From positions 1,116,001 to 1,180,000 of the forward strand of contig NC_064045.1 in assembly GCF_932526225.1 (NCBI RefSeq): a DNA stretch of 64,000 nt, in the 5' to 3' direction. The notes under the pieces were generated by a model. That model did not search any database, was not told where the DNA came from, and saw nothing but the letters and a program-made list of their open reading frames with translations. Below, one piece after another: positions 48,857 through 60,279 of the stretch (positions are counted from its first letter, which is position 1; each line of letters begins with the position of its first letter). The translations under genes and the position numbers were made by a program. The DNA comes from Nematostella vectensis. Taxonomy: Eukaryota > Cnidaria > Anthozoa > Actiniaria > Edwardsiidae.

Positions 48857-51800
48857 GAGTCTCCAGAGGGACTTTGAAGGCTGTTCCAAAACTGTGCTTA
48901 TTATACATGTACGACCTACTTTGGGTTTAGAAGTTTGTGAGAAGTCATTGAATATCTTATTCGGTTTTGATTCTCTGGTTACTGACAAGTCCTGGTGCAG
49001 GTGCTAATGGCCAGATTAGAAGAGTTCTGGGCTCTTGTCAAAGTCGTATTCGTTTTTTTTTTTTCTGTGTTTTGAATAGTCCACATGGTGTTCTTTGTTG
49101 AAGGGAAGTCTCAAAACTTCTGGGTTGGACCGCATGTGGTACTTCTAAGAGCCTATCGAGAGAACAAGCCTTATCTAGATTTTTTTGGTCCGTCCTGTCA
49201 CGCCCAGGGCATGCACAAACACGTGTGGGCACAAACCCCTAACACTTTTGTAATGGTCCTTCTTCCCTATCACAAGTCTGCTACTCATAACATTATGTGG
49301 TGTCATGGAGTAATGTACTCTAACATGAGAGAGAAAGCGTCTTTTGTTTTAATTTTATATTGAAACCTGTGTCAACAGGTGTAAAGTGTATTAACACTAG
49401 CTTTACACCTGTAAAATATCAGCAACTATCTGTGATAGAAGTGGCTGGCGTAATGACAGCTTGGCTTGCTTGAATCTCGGGTAAAGAGGCCCATGCAGGT
49501 TATTTTTTTTCACGATATACACCTTATAATTATAATTGATGTCCATCGCAATCCCTGCTTCCTAAAGTTAGAGCCTAGTGCACCACTGGAGTCTAATGGA
49601 CTCCGAGAAATTTAAAAATGCATACTGCTAGTTTTGCCGCTGTTAATTTATCATATACCATTGTCTGGTCTCGCAAATAAATAATAAGAGATACATTATA
49701 TATTTCAATATATACAGAAATACTTTATATATTAATATAATATAAGAGTCTCCAGAGGGACTTTGAAGGCTGTTCCAAAACTGTGCTTATTATACATGTA
49801 CGACCTACTTTGGGTTTAGAAGTTTGTGAGAAGTCATTCAATATCTTATTCGGTTTTGATTCTCTGGTTACTGACAAGTCCTGGTGCAGGTGCCAATGGC
49901 CAGATTAGAAGAGTTCTGGGCTCTTGTCAAAGTCGTATTCGTTTTTTATTTTTCGGTGTATTGAATAGTCCACATGGTGTTCTTTGTTAAAGGGAAGTCT
50001 CAAAACTTCTGGGTTGGACCGCATATAGTACTTCTAAGAGCCTCTCGAGAGAACCAGCCTTATCTAGATTTTTTTGGTCCGTCCTGTCACGCCCAGGGCA
50101 TGCACAAACACGTGAGGGCACCAACCCCCATCACTTTTGTAATGGTCCTTCTTCCTTATCACAAGTCTGGTACTCAAAACATTATGTGGTGTCATGGAGT
50201 AATGTACTCTTAAATGAGAGAGAAAGCGTCTTTTGTTTTAATTTTATATTGAAACCTGAGTCAACAGGTGTAAAGTGTATTAACACTAGCTTTACACCTG
50301 TAAAATATCAGCAACTATCTGTGATAGAAGTGGCTGGCGTAAAGACAGCTTGGCTTGCTTGAATCTCTGCCTTGTATTTGGATAGAACTAGTTCTTTGAT
50401 CTCGAACGGGTAAAGGGGCCCATGCAGGTTATTTGTTTTCACGATATACACCTTATAATTATAATTGATGTCCATCGCAATCCCTGCTTCCTAAAGTTAG
50501 AGCCTAGTGCACCACTGGAGTCCAATGGACTCCGAGAAATTTAAAAATTCATACTGCTAGTTTTGCCGCTGTTAATTTAACATATACCATTGTCTGGTGT
50601 TGCAAATAAATAATAAGAGATACTTTATACATTTCAATATATACAGAAATACTTTATATATTAATATAATATAAGAGTCTCCAGAGGGACTTTGAAGTCT
50701 GTTCCAAAAATGTGCTTATTATACATGTACGACCTACTTTGGGTTTAGAAGTTTGTGAGAAGTCATTGAATATCTTATTCGGTTTTGATTTATCTGGTGT
50801 ACTGACTAGTCCTGGTGCAGGTGCCAATGGCCAGATTAGAAGAGTTCTGGGCTCTTGTCAAAGTCGTATTCGTTTTTTATTTTTCGGTGTATTGAATAGT
50901 CCACATGGTGTTCTTTGTTAAAGGGAAGTCTCAAAACTTCTGGGTTGGACCGCATATGGTACTTCTAAGAGCCTCTCGAGAGAACCAGCCTTATATAGAT
51001 TTTTTTGGTCCGTCCTGTCACGCCCAGGGCATGCACAAACACGTGTGGGCCGCACCCACCATCACTTTTGTAATGGTCCCTCTTCCTTATCACAAGTCTG
51101 CTACTCAAAACATTATGTGGTGTCATGGAGTAATGTACTCTTACATGAGAGAGAAAGCGTCTTTTGTCTTAATTTTATATTGAAACCTGTGTCAACAGGT
51201 GTAAAGTGTATTAACACTAGCTTTACACCTATAAAATATCAACAACTATCTGTGATAGAAGTGGCTGGCGTAATGACAGCTTGGCTTGCTTGAATCTGTC
51301 TTGTATTTGGCTAGAACTAGTTCTTTGATCTCGAACGGGTAAAGAGGCCCATGCAGGTTATTTTTTTTCACGATATACACCTTATAATTATAATTGATGT
51401 CCATCGCAATCCCTGCTTCCTAAAGTTAGAGCCTAGTGCACCACTGGAGTCTAATGGACTCCGAGAAATTTAAAAATGCATACTGCTAGTTTTGCCGCTG
51501 TTAATTTATCATATACCATTGTCTGGTCTCGCAAATAAATAATAAGAGATACATTATATATTTCAATATATACAGAAATACTTTATATTTTAATATAATA
51601 TAAGAGTCTCCAGAGGGACTTTGAAGGCTGTTCCAAAACTGTGCTTATTATACATGTACGACCTACTTTGGGTTTAGAAGTTTGTGAGAAGTCATTGAAT
51701 ATCTTATTCGGTTTTGATTCTCTGGTTACTGACAAGTCCTGGTGCAGGTGCCAATGGCCAGATTAGAAGAGTTCTGGGCTCTTGTCAAAGTCGTATTCGT

Positions 51801-52530
51801 TTTTTATTTTTCGGTGTATTGAATAGTCCACATGGTGTTCTTTGTTAAAGGGAAGTCTCAAAACTTCTGGGTTGGACCGCATATGGTACTTCTAAGAGCC
51901 TCTCGAGAGAACCAGCCTTATCTAGATTTTTTTGGTCCGTCCTGTCACGCCCAGGGCATGCACAAACACGTGTGGGCCGCACCCACCTTCACTTTTGTAA
52001 TGGTCCCTCTTCCTTATCACAAGTCTGGTACTCTTAACATTATGTGGTGTCATGGAGTAATGTACTCTTACATGAGAGAGAAAGCGTCTTTTGTTTTAAT
52101 TTTATATTGAAACCTGTGTCAACAGGTGTAAAGTGTATTAACACTAGCTTTACACCTATAAAATATCAACAACTATCTGTGATAGAAGTGGCTGGCGTAA
52201 TGACAGCTTGGCTTGCTTGAATCTGCCTTGTATTTGGCTAGAACTAGTTCTTTGATCTCGAACGGGTAAAGGGGCCCATGCAGGTTATTTTTTTTCACGA
52301 TATACACCTTATAATTATAATTGATGTCCATCGCAATCCCTGCTTCCTAAAGTTAGAGCCTAGTGCACCACTGGAGTCCAATGGACTCCGAGAAATTTAA
52401 AAATGCATACTGCTAGTTTTGCCGCTGTTCATTTAACGTATACCATTGTCTGGTCTCGCAAATAAATAATAAGAGATACTTTATAAATTTCAATATATAC
52501 AGAAATACTTTATATATAAATATAATATAA
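48857..52530 (+). repeat. Units 50-53: short B, C-like, A, A
   Basis: Unit 50 is a short form with private 'gcctatcgag' and 'acaaacccctaac'. Unit 51 carries 'ctcttaaatgag', a stop that truncates the 92-codon frame at 50211-50213. Unit 52 has 'ttatatagat'. Unit 53's 3' end ('gctgttcatttaacgtat', then 'ctttataaattt') is the private left flank that recurs before each LINE-bearing unit. Confidence 0.92.
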
Positions 52531-52787
52531 GAGTCGCCAGAGGGACCTTGAAGGCTTATCCAAAAATGTGCTTATTATACATGTACGACCTACTTTGGGT
52601 TTAGAAGTTTGTGAGAAGTCATTGAATATCTTATTCGGTTTTGATTCTCTGGTGTACTGACTAGTCCTGGTGCAGGTGCCAATGGCAAGATTAGAAGAAT
52701 TCTGGGCTCTTGTCAAAGTCGTATTCGTTTTTTATTTTTCGGTGTATTGAATAGTCCACATAGTGTTCTTTGTTGAAGGGAAGTCTC

Positions 52788-53345
52788 GAGATCAAGAAGA
52801 AAGCGAACAGGGTGCTAAACATTCTCCAGAGGAACTTATCATCATGTCCTGCTGAGGTCAAGGAGAAGGCCTACATTAGTCTTGTGCGTCCTGTAGCTGA
52901 ATATGCCTCCCCAGCGTGGTCTCCACACACTCAAAAGGACATCAACTGTGTTGAGTCAATTCAACGCCGCGCTGCCCGCTTTGTCACAAACGATTATCGT
53001 AGAGATAGTAGTGTTTCAAACATGATTGCCCAATTAGGATGGCAATCGTTACAAAATCGTAGAGTGGTAAATGATATTTCTTTATTTTACAATGTTAATT
53101 TTAATCGCGTAAACATTGACTTTCCCACTGACATTAAGCTGAGACACTTCAATTATGCTACTAGGGCTAGTGCCCGTAATTGTTTCCAGTTTGACAATCC
53201 AACACCAGCAGTAAATTGTTACAAGTTTTCGTTCTATGTAAGATCTGTTCCAGTTTGGAACTCACTGTCTCAATCATGCTTTAACAATATATCAACTGTA
53301 ACACAATTTCGTGCGGCCTTGCCTAGCGAGCTAATCCTGCAATGA
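52788..53345 (+). pseudogene. C-terminal fragment of a LINE reverse transcriptase
   Basis: Encodes the region after the polymerase core of a non-LTR retrotransposon ORF2. Visible family landmarks, numbered in the open frame that starts upstream at TTG 52770, are SLVRPVAEYASPAW (residues 37-50), ESIQRRAARFV (62-72), LGWQSLQNRR, and near the C-terminus VRSVPVWNSL followed by the TQFRAAL motif. These match the shared C-terminal region of CR1/L2/Jockey-type LINE proteins. The catalytic YADD motif, fingers and palm, and endonuclease are all missing, so it cannot be an active enzyme. The six codons before residue 7 are satellite sequence in a different frame from the 92-codon ORF, so no sensible fusion results. 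The stop is TGA at 53343-53345. Confidence 0.88.
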
Positions 53346-53516
53346 TGGTATGCCTTATTTATTTGATTTTAATGTGTTTTTTGTGTATCATTTTTATTAC
53401 TTGATTGTACTGTTTATTTATGTATTTTTTTTTTTTTTTTTTCGTTCGTACTGGTCGTCGACCGCTCATTGCCGGATTAGCTTGCTAGGGGCAAATATCC
53501 TAATTAAAGATTAAAG
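52788..53516 (+). mobile_element. 5'-truncated LINE (CR1/L2-like) insertion, copy 1
   Basis: 729 bp inserted between 'gaagtctc' and 'aaaacttc' of the satellite unit. It holds the last 185 or so codons of a LINE reverse-transcriptase ORF, a 3' untranslated stretch with a long poly-T run (about 53427-53442), and a 3' end with two 7-base repeats, 'attaaagattaaag'. Severe 5' truncation and a short tail repeat are typical of LINE integration by target-primed reverse transcription. No target-site duplication is visible: the junctions are blunt relative to the empty sites in other units. Confidence 0.9.
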
Positions 53517-54187
53517 AAAACTTCTGGGTTGGACCGCATATGGTACTTCTAAGAGCCTTTCGAGAGAACAAGCCTTATCTAGATTTTTTTGGTTCGTCCT
53601 GTCACGCCCAGGGCATGCACAAACACGTGTGGGCCTCACCCCCCATCACTTTTGTAATGGTCCCTCTTCCTTATCACAAGTCTGCTACTCATAACATTAT
53701 GTGGTGTCATGGAGTAATGTACTCTTACATGAGAGAGAAAGCGTCTTTTGTTTTAATTTTATATTGAAACCTGTGTCAACAGGTGTAAAGTGTATTAACA
53801 CTAGCTTTACACCTATAAAATATCAACGACTATCTGTGATAGAAGTGGCTGGCGTAATGACAGCTTGGCTTGCTTGAATCTGCCTTGTATTTGGCTAGAA
53901 CTAGTTCTTTGATCTCGAACGGGTAAAGGGGCCCATGCAGGTTATTTTGTTTCACGATATACACCTTATAATTATAATTGATGTCCATCGCAATCCCTGC
54001 TTCCTAAAGTTAGAGCCTAGTGCACCACTGGAGTCCAATGGACTCCGAGAAATTTAAAAATGCATACTGCTAGTTTTGCCGCTGTTAATTTATCATATAC
54101 CATTGTCTGGTCTCGCAAATAAATAATAAGAGATACATTATATATTTCAATATATACAGAAATACTTTATATATTAATATAATATAA

Positions 54188-56042
54188 GAGTCTCCAGAGA
54201 GACTTTGAAGGCTGTTCCAAAACTGTGCTTATTATACATGTACGACCTACTTTGGGTTTAGAAGTATGTGAGAAGTCATTGAATATCTTATTCGGTTTTG
54301 ATTCTCTGGTTACTGACAAGTCCTGGTGCAGGTGCTAATGGCCAGATTAGAAGAGTTCTGGGCTCTTGTCAAAGTCGTATTCGTTTTTTTTTTTCGGTGT
54401 TTTGAATAGTCCACATGGTGTTCTTTGTTGAAGGGAAGTCTCAAAACTTCTGGGTTGGACCGCATGTGGTACTTCTAAGAGCCTCTCGAGAGAACAAGCC
54501 TTATCTAGATTTTTTTGGTCCGTCCTGTCACGCCCAGGGCATGCACAAACACGTGTGGGCACCGACCCCTATCACTTTTGTAATGGTCCTTCTTCCCTAT
54601 CACAAGTCTGCTACTCATAACATTATGTGGTGTCATAGAGTAATGTACTCTAACATGAGAGAGAAAGCGTCTTTTGTTTTCATTTTATATTGAAACCTGT
54701 GTCAACAGGTGTAAAGTGTATTAACACTAGCTTTACACCTGTAAAATATCAGCAACTATCTGTGATAGAAGTGGCTGGCGTAATGACAGCTTGGCTTGCT
54801 TGAATCTCTGCCTTGTATTTGGCTAGAACTAGTTCTTTGATCTCGAACGGGTAAAGGGGCCCATGCAGGTTATTTTTTTTCACGATATACACCTCATAAT
54901 TATAATTGATGTCCATCGCAATCCCTGCTTCCTAAAGTTAGAGCCTAGTGCACCACTGGAGTCCAATGGACTCCGTGAAATTTAAAAATGCATACCGCTA
55001 GTTTTGCCGCTGTTAATTTATCATATACCATTGTCTGGTCTCGCAAATAAATAATAAGAGATACATTATATATTTCAATATATACAGAAATACTTTATAT
55101 GTTAATATAATATAAGAGTCTCCAGAGGGACTTTGAAGGCTGTTCCAAAACTGTGCTTATTATACATGTACGACCTACTTTGGGTTTAGAAGTTTGTGAG
55201 AAGTCATTGAATATCTTATTCGGTTTTGATTCTCTGGTTACTGACAAGTCCTGGTGCAGGTGCCAATGGCCAGATTAGAAGAGTTCTGGGCTCTTGTCAA
55301 AGTCGTATTCGTTTTTTATTTTTCGGTGTATTGAATAGTCCACATGGTGTTCTTTGTTAAAGGGAAGTCTCAAAACTTCTGGGTTAAACCGCATATGGTA
55401 CTTCTAAGAGCCTCTCGAGAGAACCAGCCTTATCTAGATTTTTTTGGTCCGTCCTGTCACGCCCAGGGCATGCACAAACACGTGTGGGCCGCACCCACCT
55501 TCACTTTTGTAATGGTCCCTCTTCCTTATCACAAGTCTGGTACTCTTAACATTATGTGGTGTCATGGAGTAATGTACTCTTACATGAGAGAGAAAGCGTC
55601 TTTTGTTTTAATTTTATATTGAAACCTGTGTCAACAGGTGTAAAGTGTATTAACACTAGCTTTACACCTATAAAATATCAACAACTATCTGTGATAGAAG
55701 TGGCTGGCGTAATGACAGCTTGGCTTGCTTGAATCTGCCTTGTATTTGGCTAGAACTAGTTCTTTGATCTCGAACGGGTAAAGGGGCCCATGCAGGTTAT
55801 TTTTTTTCACGATATACACCTTATAATTATAATTGATGTCCATCGCAATCCCTGCTTCCTAAAGTTAGAGCCTAGTGCACCACTGGAGTCCAATGGACTC
55901 CGAGAAATTTAAAAATGCATACTGCTAGTTTTGCCGCTGTTCATTTAACGTATACCATTGTCTGGTCTCGCAAATAAATAATAAGAGATACTTTATAAAT
56001 TTCAATATATACAGAAATACTTTATATATAAATATAATATAA
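54188..56042 (+). repeat. Units 55 and 56 between LINE copies 1 and 2
   Basis: Unit 55 (54188-55115) is class B with 'ccagagagactttg', 'agaagtatgtg', 'caccgacccc' and 'cacctcataatt'. Unit 56 (55116-56042) has an L1 left part, class A core 'ccgcacccaccttc' and the private 'gggttaaaccgc'. Its 3' end repeats the flank of unit 53. Confidence 0.93.
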
Positions 56043-56299
56043 GAGTCGCCAGAGGGACCTTGAAGGCTTATCCAAAAATGTGCTTATTATACATGTACGA
56101 CCTACTTTGGGTTTAGAAGTTTGTGAGAAGTCATTGAATATCTTATTCGGTTTTGATTCTCTGGTGTACTGACTAGTCCTGGTGCAGGTGCCAATGGCAA
56201 GATTAGAAGAATTCTGGGCTCTTGTCAAAGTCGTATTCGTTTTTTATTTTTCGGTGTATTGAATAGTCCACATAGTGTTCTTTGTTGAAGGGAAGTCTC

Positions 56300-56857
56300 G
56301 AGATCAAGAAGAAAGCGAACAGGGTGCTAAACATTCTCCAGAGGAACTTATCATCATGTCCTGCTGAGGTCAAGGAGAAGGCCTACATTAGTCTTGTGCG
56401 TCCTGTAGCTGAATATGCCTCCCCAGCGTGGTCTCCACACACTCAAAAGGACATCAACTGTGTTGAGTCAATTCAACGCCGCGCTGCCCGCTTTGTCACA
56501 AACGATTATCGTAGAGATAGTAGTGTTTCAAACATGATTGCCCAATTAGGATGGCAATCGTTACAAAATCGTAGAGTGGTAAATGATATTTCTTTATTTT
56601 ACAATGTTAATTTTAATCGCGTAAACATTGACTTTCCCACTGACATTAAGCTGAGACACTTCAATTATGCTACTAGGGCTAGTGCCCGTAATTGTTTCCA
56701 GTTTGACAATCCAACACCAGCAGTAAATTGTTACAAGTTTTCGTTCTATGTAAGATCTGTTCCAGTTTGGAACTCACTGTCTCAATCATGCTTTAACAAT
56801 ATATCAACTGTAACACAATTTCGTGCGGCCTTGCCTAGCGAGCTAATCCTGCAATGA
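56300..56857 (+). pseudogene. LINE reverse transcriptase C-terminal fragment, copy 2
   Basis: The translated product is identical to that of copy 1 across the whole fragment, including the C-terminal WNSL/FRAAL region. It lacks all catalytic parts. Perfect conservation here reflects recent duplication, not selection. Confidence 0.88.
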
Positions 56858-57027
56858 TGGTATGCCTTATTTATTTGTTTTTAATGTGTTTTTTTGTGTA
56901 TCATTTTTATTACTTGATTGTACTGTTTATTTATGTATTTTTTTTTTTTTTTTCGTTCGTACTGGTCGTCGACCGCTCATTGCCGGATTAGCTTGCTAGG
57001 GGCAAATATCCTAATTAAAGATTAAAG
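56300..57027 (+). mobile_element. 5'-truncated LINE insertion, copy 2
   Basis: 728 bp, with the same truncation point and target site as copy 1. It differs from copy 1 in the 3' untranslated region only ('ttatttgttttt' versus 'ttatttgatttt', an extra T in a following T-run, and a shorter poly-T). It is a co-amplified duplicate and not an independent insertion. Confidence 0.92.
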
Positions 57028-57698
57028 AAAACTTCTGGGTTGGACCGCATATGGTACTTCTAAGAGCCTTTCGAGAGAACAAGCCTTATCTAGATTTTTT
57101 TGGTTCGTCCTGTCACGCCCAGGGCATGCACAAACACGTGTGGGCCTCACCCCCCATCACTTTTGTAATGGTCCCTCTTCCTTATCACAAGTCTGCTACT
57201 CATAACATTATGTGGTGTCATGGAGTAATGTACTCTTACATGAGAGAGAAAGCGTCTTTTGTTTTAATTTTATATTGAAACCTGTGTCAACAGGTGTAAA
57301 GTGTATTAACACTAGCTTTACACCTATAAAATATCAACGACTATCTGTGATAGAAGTGGCTGGCGTAATGACAGCTTGGCTTGCTTGAATCTGCCTTGTA
57401 TTTGGCTAGAACTAGTTCTTTGATCTCGAACGGGTAAAGGGGCCCATGCAGGTTATTTTTTTTCACGATATACACCTTATAATTATAATTGATGTCCATC
57501 GCAATCCCTGCTTCCTAAAGTTAGAGCCTAGTGCACCACTGGAGTCCAATGGACTCCGAGAAATTTAAAAATGCATACTGCTAGTTTTGCCGCTGTTAAT
57601 TTATCATATACCATTGTCTGGTCTCGCAAATAAATAATAAGAGATACATTATATATTTCAATATATACAGAAATACTTTATATATTAATATAATATAA

Positions 57699-58623
57699 GA
57701 GTCTCCAGAGAGACTTTGAAGGCTGTTCCAAAACTGTGCTTATTATACATGTACGACCTACTTTGGGTTTAGAAGTATGTGAGAAGTCATTGAATATCTT
57801 ATTCGGTTTTGATTCTCTGGTTACTGACAAGTCCTGGTGCAGGTGCTAATGGCCAGATTAGAAGAGTTCTGGGCTCTTGTCAAAGTCGTATTCGTTTTTT
57901 TTTTCGGTGTTTTGAATAGTCCACATGGTGTTCTTTGTTAAAGGGAAGTCTCAAAACTTCTGGGTTAAACCGCATATGGTACTTCTAAGAGCCTCTCGAG
58001 AGAACCAGCCTTATCTAGATTTTTTTGGTCCGTCCTGTCACGCCCAGGGCATGCACAAACACGTGTGGGCCGCACCCACCTTCACTTTTGTAATGGTCCC
58101 TCTTCCTTATCACAAGTCTGGTACTCTTAACATTATGTGGTGTCATGGAGTAATGTACTCTTACATGAGAGAGAAAGCGTCTTTTGTTTTAATTTTATAT
58201 TGAAACCTGTGTCAACAGGTGTAAAGTGTATTAACACTAGCTTTACACCTATAAAATATCAACAACTATCTGTGATAGAAGTGGCTGGCGTAATGACAGC
58301 TTGGCTTGCTTGAATCTGCCTTGTATTTGGCTAGAACTAGTTCTTTGATCTCGAACGGGTAAAGGGGCCCATGCAGGTTATTTTTTTTCACGATATACAC
58401 CTTATAATTATAATTGATGTCCATCGCAATCCCTGCTTCCTAAAGTTAGAGCCTAGTGCACCACTGGAGTCCAATGGACTCCGAGAAATTTAAAAATGCA
58501 TACTGCTAGTTTTGCCGCTGTTCATTTAACGTATACCATTGTCTGGTCTCGCAAATAAATAATAAGAGATACTTTATAAATTTCAATATATACAGAAATA
58601 CTTTATATATAAATATAATATAA
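57699..58623 (+). repeat. Unit 58, unequal-crossover hybrid of units 55 and 56
   Basis: The left part carries unit 55 markers ('ccagagagactttg', 'agaagtatgtg', L1, 'gctaatgg', 'cggtgttttg'). The right part carries unit 56 markers (GTTAAAG, 'gggttaaaccgc', 'ccaccttc', and the 'gttcatttaacg' end). The switch lies between 57911 and 57940. This fusion accounts for the one unit missing between LINE copies 2 and 3. Confidence 0.93.
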
Positions 58624-58880
58624 GAGTCGCCAGAGGGACCTTGAAGGCTTATCCAAAAATGTGCTTATTATACATGTACGACCTACTTTGGGTTTAGAAG
58701 TTTGTGAGAAGTCATTGAATATCTTATTCGGTTTTGATTCTCTGGTGTACTGACTAGTCCTGGTGCAGGTGCCAATGGCAAGATTAGAAGAATTCTGGGC
58801 TCTTGTCAAAGTCGTATTCGTTTTTTATTTTTCGGTGTATTGAATAGTCCACATAGTGTTCTTTGTTGAAGGGAAGTCTC

Positions 58881-59438
58881 GAGATCAAGAAGAAAGCGAA
58901 CAGGGTGCTAAACATTCTCCAGAGGAACTTATCATCATGTCCTGCTGAGGTCAAGGAGAAGGCCTACATTAGTCTTGTGCGTCCTGTAGCTGAATATGCC
59001 TCCCCAGCGTGGTCTCCACACACTCAAAAGGACATCAACTGTGTTGAGTCAATTCAACGCCGCGCTGCCCGCTTTGTCACAAACGATTATCGTAGAGATA
59101 GTAGTGTTTCAAACATGATTGCCCAATTAGGATGGCAATCGTTACAAAATCGTAGAGTGGTAAATGATATTTCTTTATTTTACAATGTTAATTTTAATCG
59201 CGTAAACATTGACTTTCCCACTGACATTAAGCTGAGACACTTCAATTATGCTACTAGGGCTAGTGCCCGTAATTGTTTCCAGTTTGACAATCCAACACCA
59301 GCAGTAAATTGTTACAAGTTTTCGTTCTATGTAAGATCTGTTCCAGTTTGGAACTCACTGTCTCAATCATGCTTTAACAATATATCAACTGTAACACAAT
59401 TTCGTGCGGCCTTGCCTAGCGAGCTAATCCTGCAATGA
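58881..59438 (+). pseudogene. LINE reverse transcriptase C-terminal fragment, copy 3
   Basis: The translated product is identical to the fragments in copies 1 and 2, with the same truncation before the catalytic region and a TGA stop. Confidence 0.88.
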
Positions 59439-59608
59439 TGGTATGCCTTATTTATTTGTTTTTAATGTGTTTTTTTGTGTATCATTTTTATTACTTGATT
59501 GTACTGTTTATTTATGTATTTTTTTTTTTTTTTTCGTTCGTACTGGTCGTCGACCGCTCATTGCCGGATTAGCTTGCTAGGGGCAAATATCCTAATTAAA
59601 GATTAAAG
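58881..59608 (+). mobile_element. 5'-truncated LINE insertion, copy 3
   Basis: 728 bp with the same ends as the other two copies. It shares the copy 2 form of the 3' untranslated region, so copies 2 and 3 are each other's closest relatives. Confidence 0.92.
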
Positions 59609-60279
59609 AAAACTTCTGGGTTGGACCGCATATGGTACTTCTAAGAGCCTTTCGAGAGAACAAGCCTTATCTAGATTTTTTTGGTTCGTCCTGTCACGCC
59701 CAGGGCATGCACAAACACGTGTGGGCCTCACCCCCCATCACTTTTGTAATGGTCCCTCTTCCTTATCACAAGTCTGCTACTCATAACATTATGTGGTGTC
59801 ATGGAGTAATGTACTCTTACATGAGAGAGAAAGCGTCTTTTGTTTTAATTTTATATTGAAACCTGTGTCAACAGGTGTAAAGTGTATTAACACTAGCTTT
59901 ACACCTATAAAATATCAACGACTATCTGTGATAGAAGTGGCTGGCGTAATGACAGCTTGGCTTGCTTGAATCTGCCTTGTATTTGGCTAGAACTAGTTCT
60001 TTGATCTCGAACGGGTAAAGGGGCCCATGCAGGTTATTTTTTTTCACGATATACACCTTATAATTATAATTGATGTCCATCGCAATCCCTGCTTCCTAAA
60101 GTTAGAGCCTAGTGCACCACTGGAGTCCAATGGACTCCGAGAAATTTAAAAATGCATACTGCTAGTTTTGCCGCTGTTAATTTATCATATACCATTGTCT
60201 GGTCTCGCAAATAAATAATAAGAGATACATTATATATTTCAATATATACAGAAATACTTTATATATTAATATAATATAA

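Larger units (their letters stand above)
52531..54187 (+). repeat. Unit 54, interrupted by LINE copy 1
   Basis: Starts 'gagtcgccagagggacc' with 'ggcttatcc', an L3 marker and 'aatggcaagatt'. The unit reads to 'gaagtctc' (52787), is interrupted by the LINE insert, and resumes at 'aaaacttctggg' (53517) with no unit bases lost. The core after the insert is class D with 'ggttcgtcc'. Confidence 0.95.
56043..57698 (+). repeat. Unit 57, interrupted by LINE copy 2
   Basis: Same unit variant as unit 54 with the LINE at the identical site. It resumes at 57028. It starts 3512 bp after unit 54, that is, three satellite units plus the insert. Confidence 0.95.
58624..60279 (+). repeat. Unit 59, interrupted by LINE copy 3
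   Basis: Third copy of the LINE-bearing unit variant. It resumes at 59609. It starts 2581 bp after unit 57, that is, two satellite units plus the insert, one unit fewer than the preceding interval. Confidence 0.95.

Noticed and set aside
52770-53345. Satellite-LINE fusion gene
   Set aside because: The open frame begins at a TTG in satellite sequence that is out of phase with the 92-codon frame. The LINE part lacks the catalytic domains, so no functional fusion is supported.
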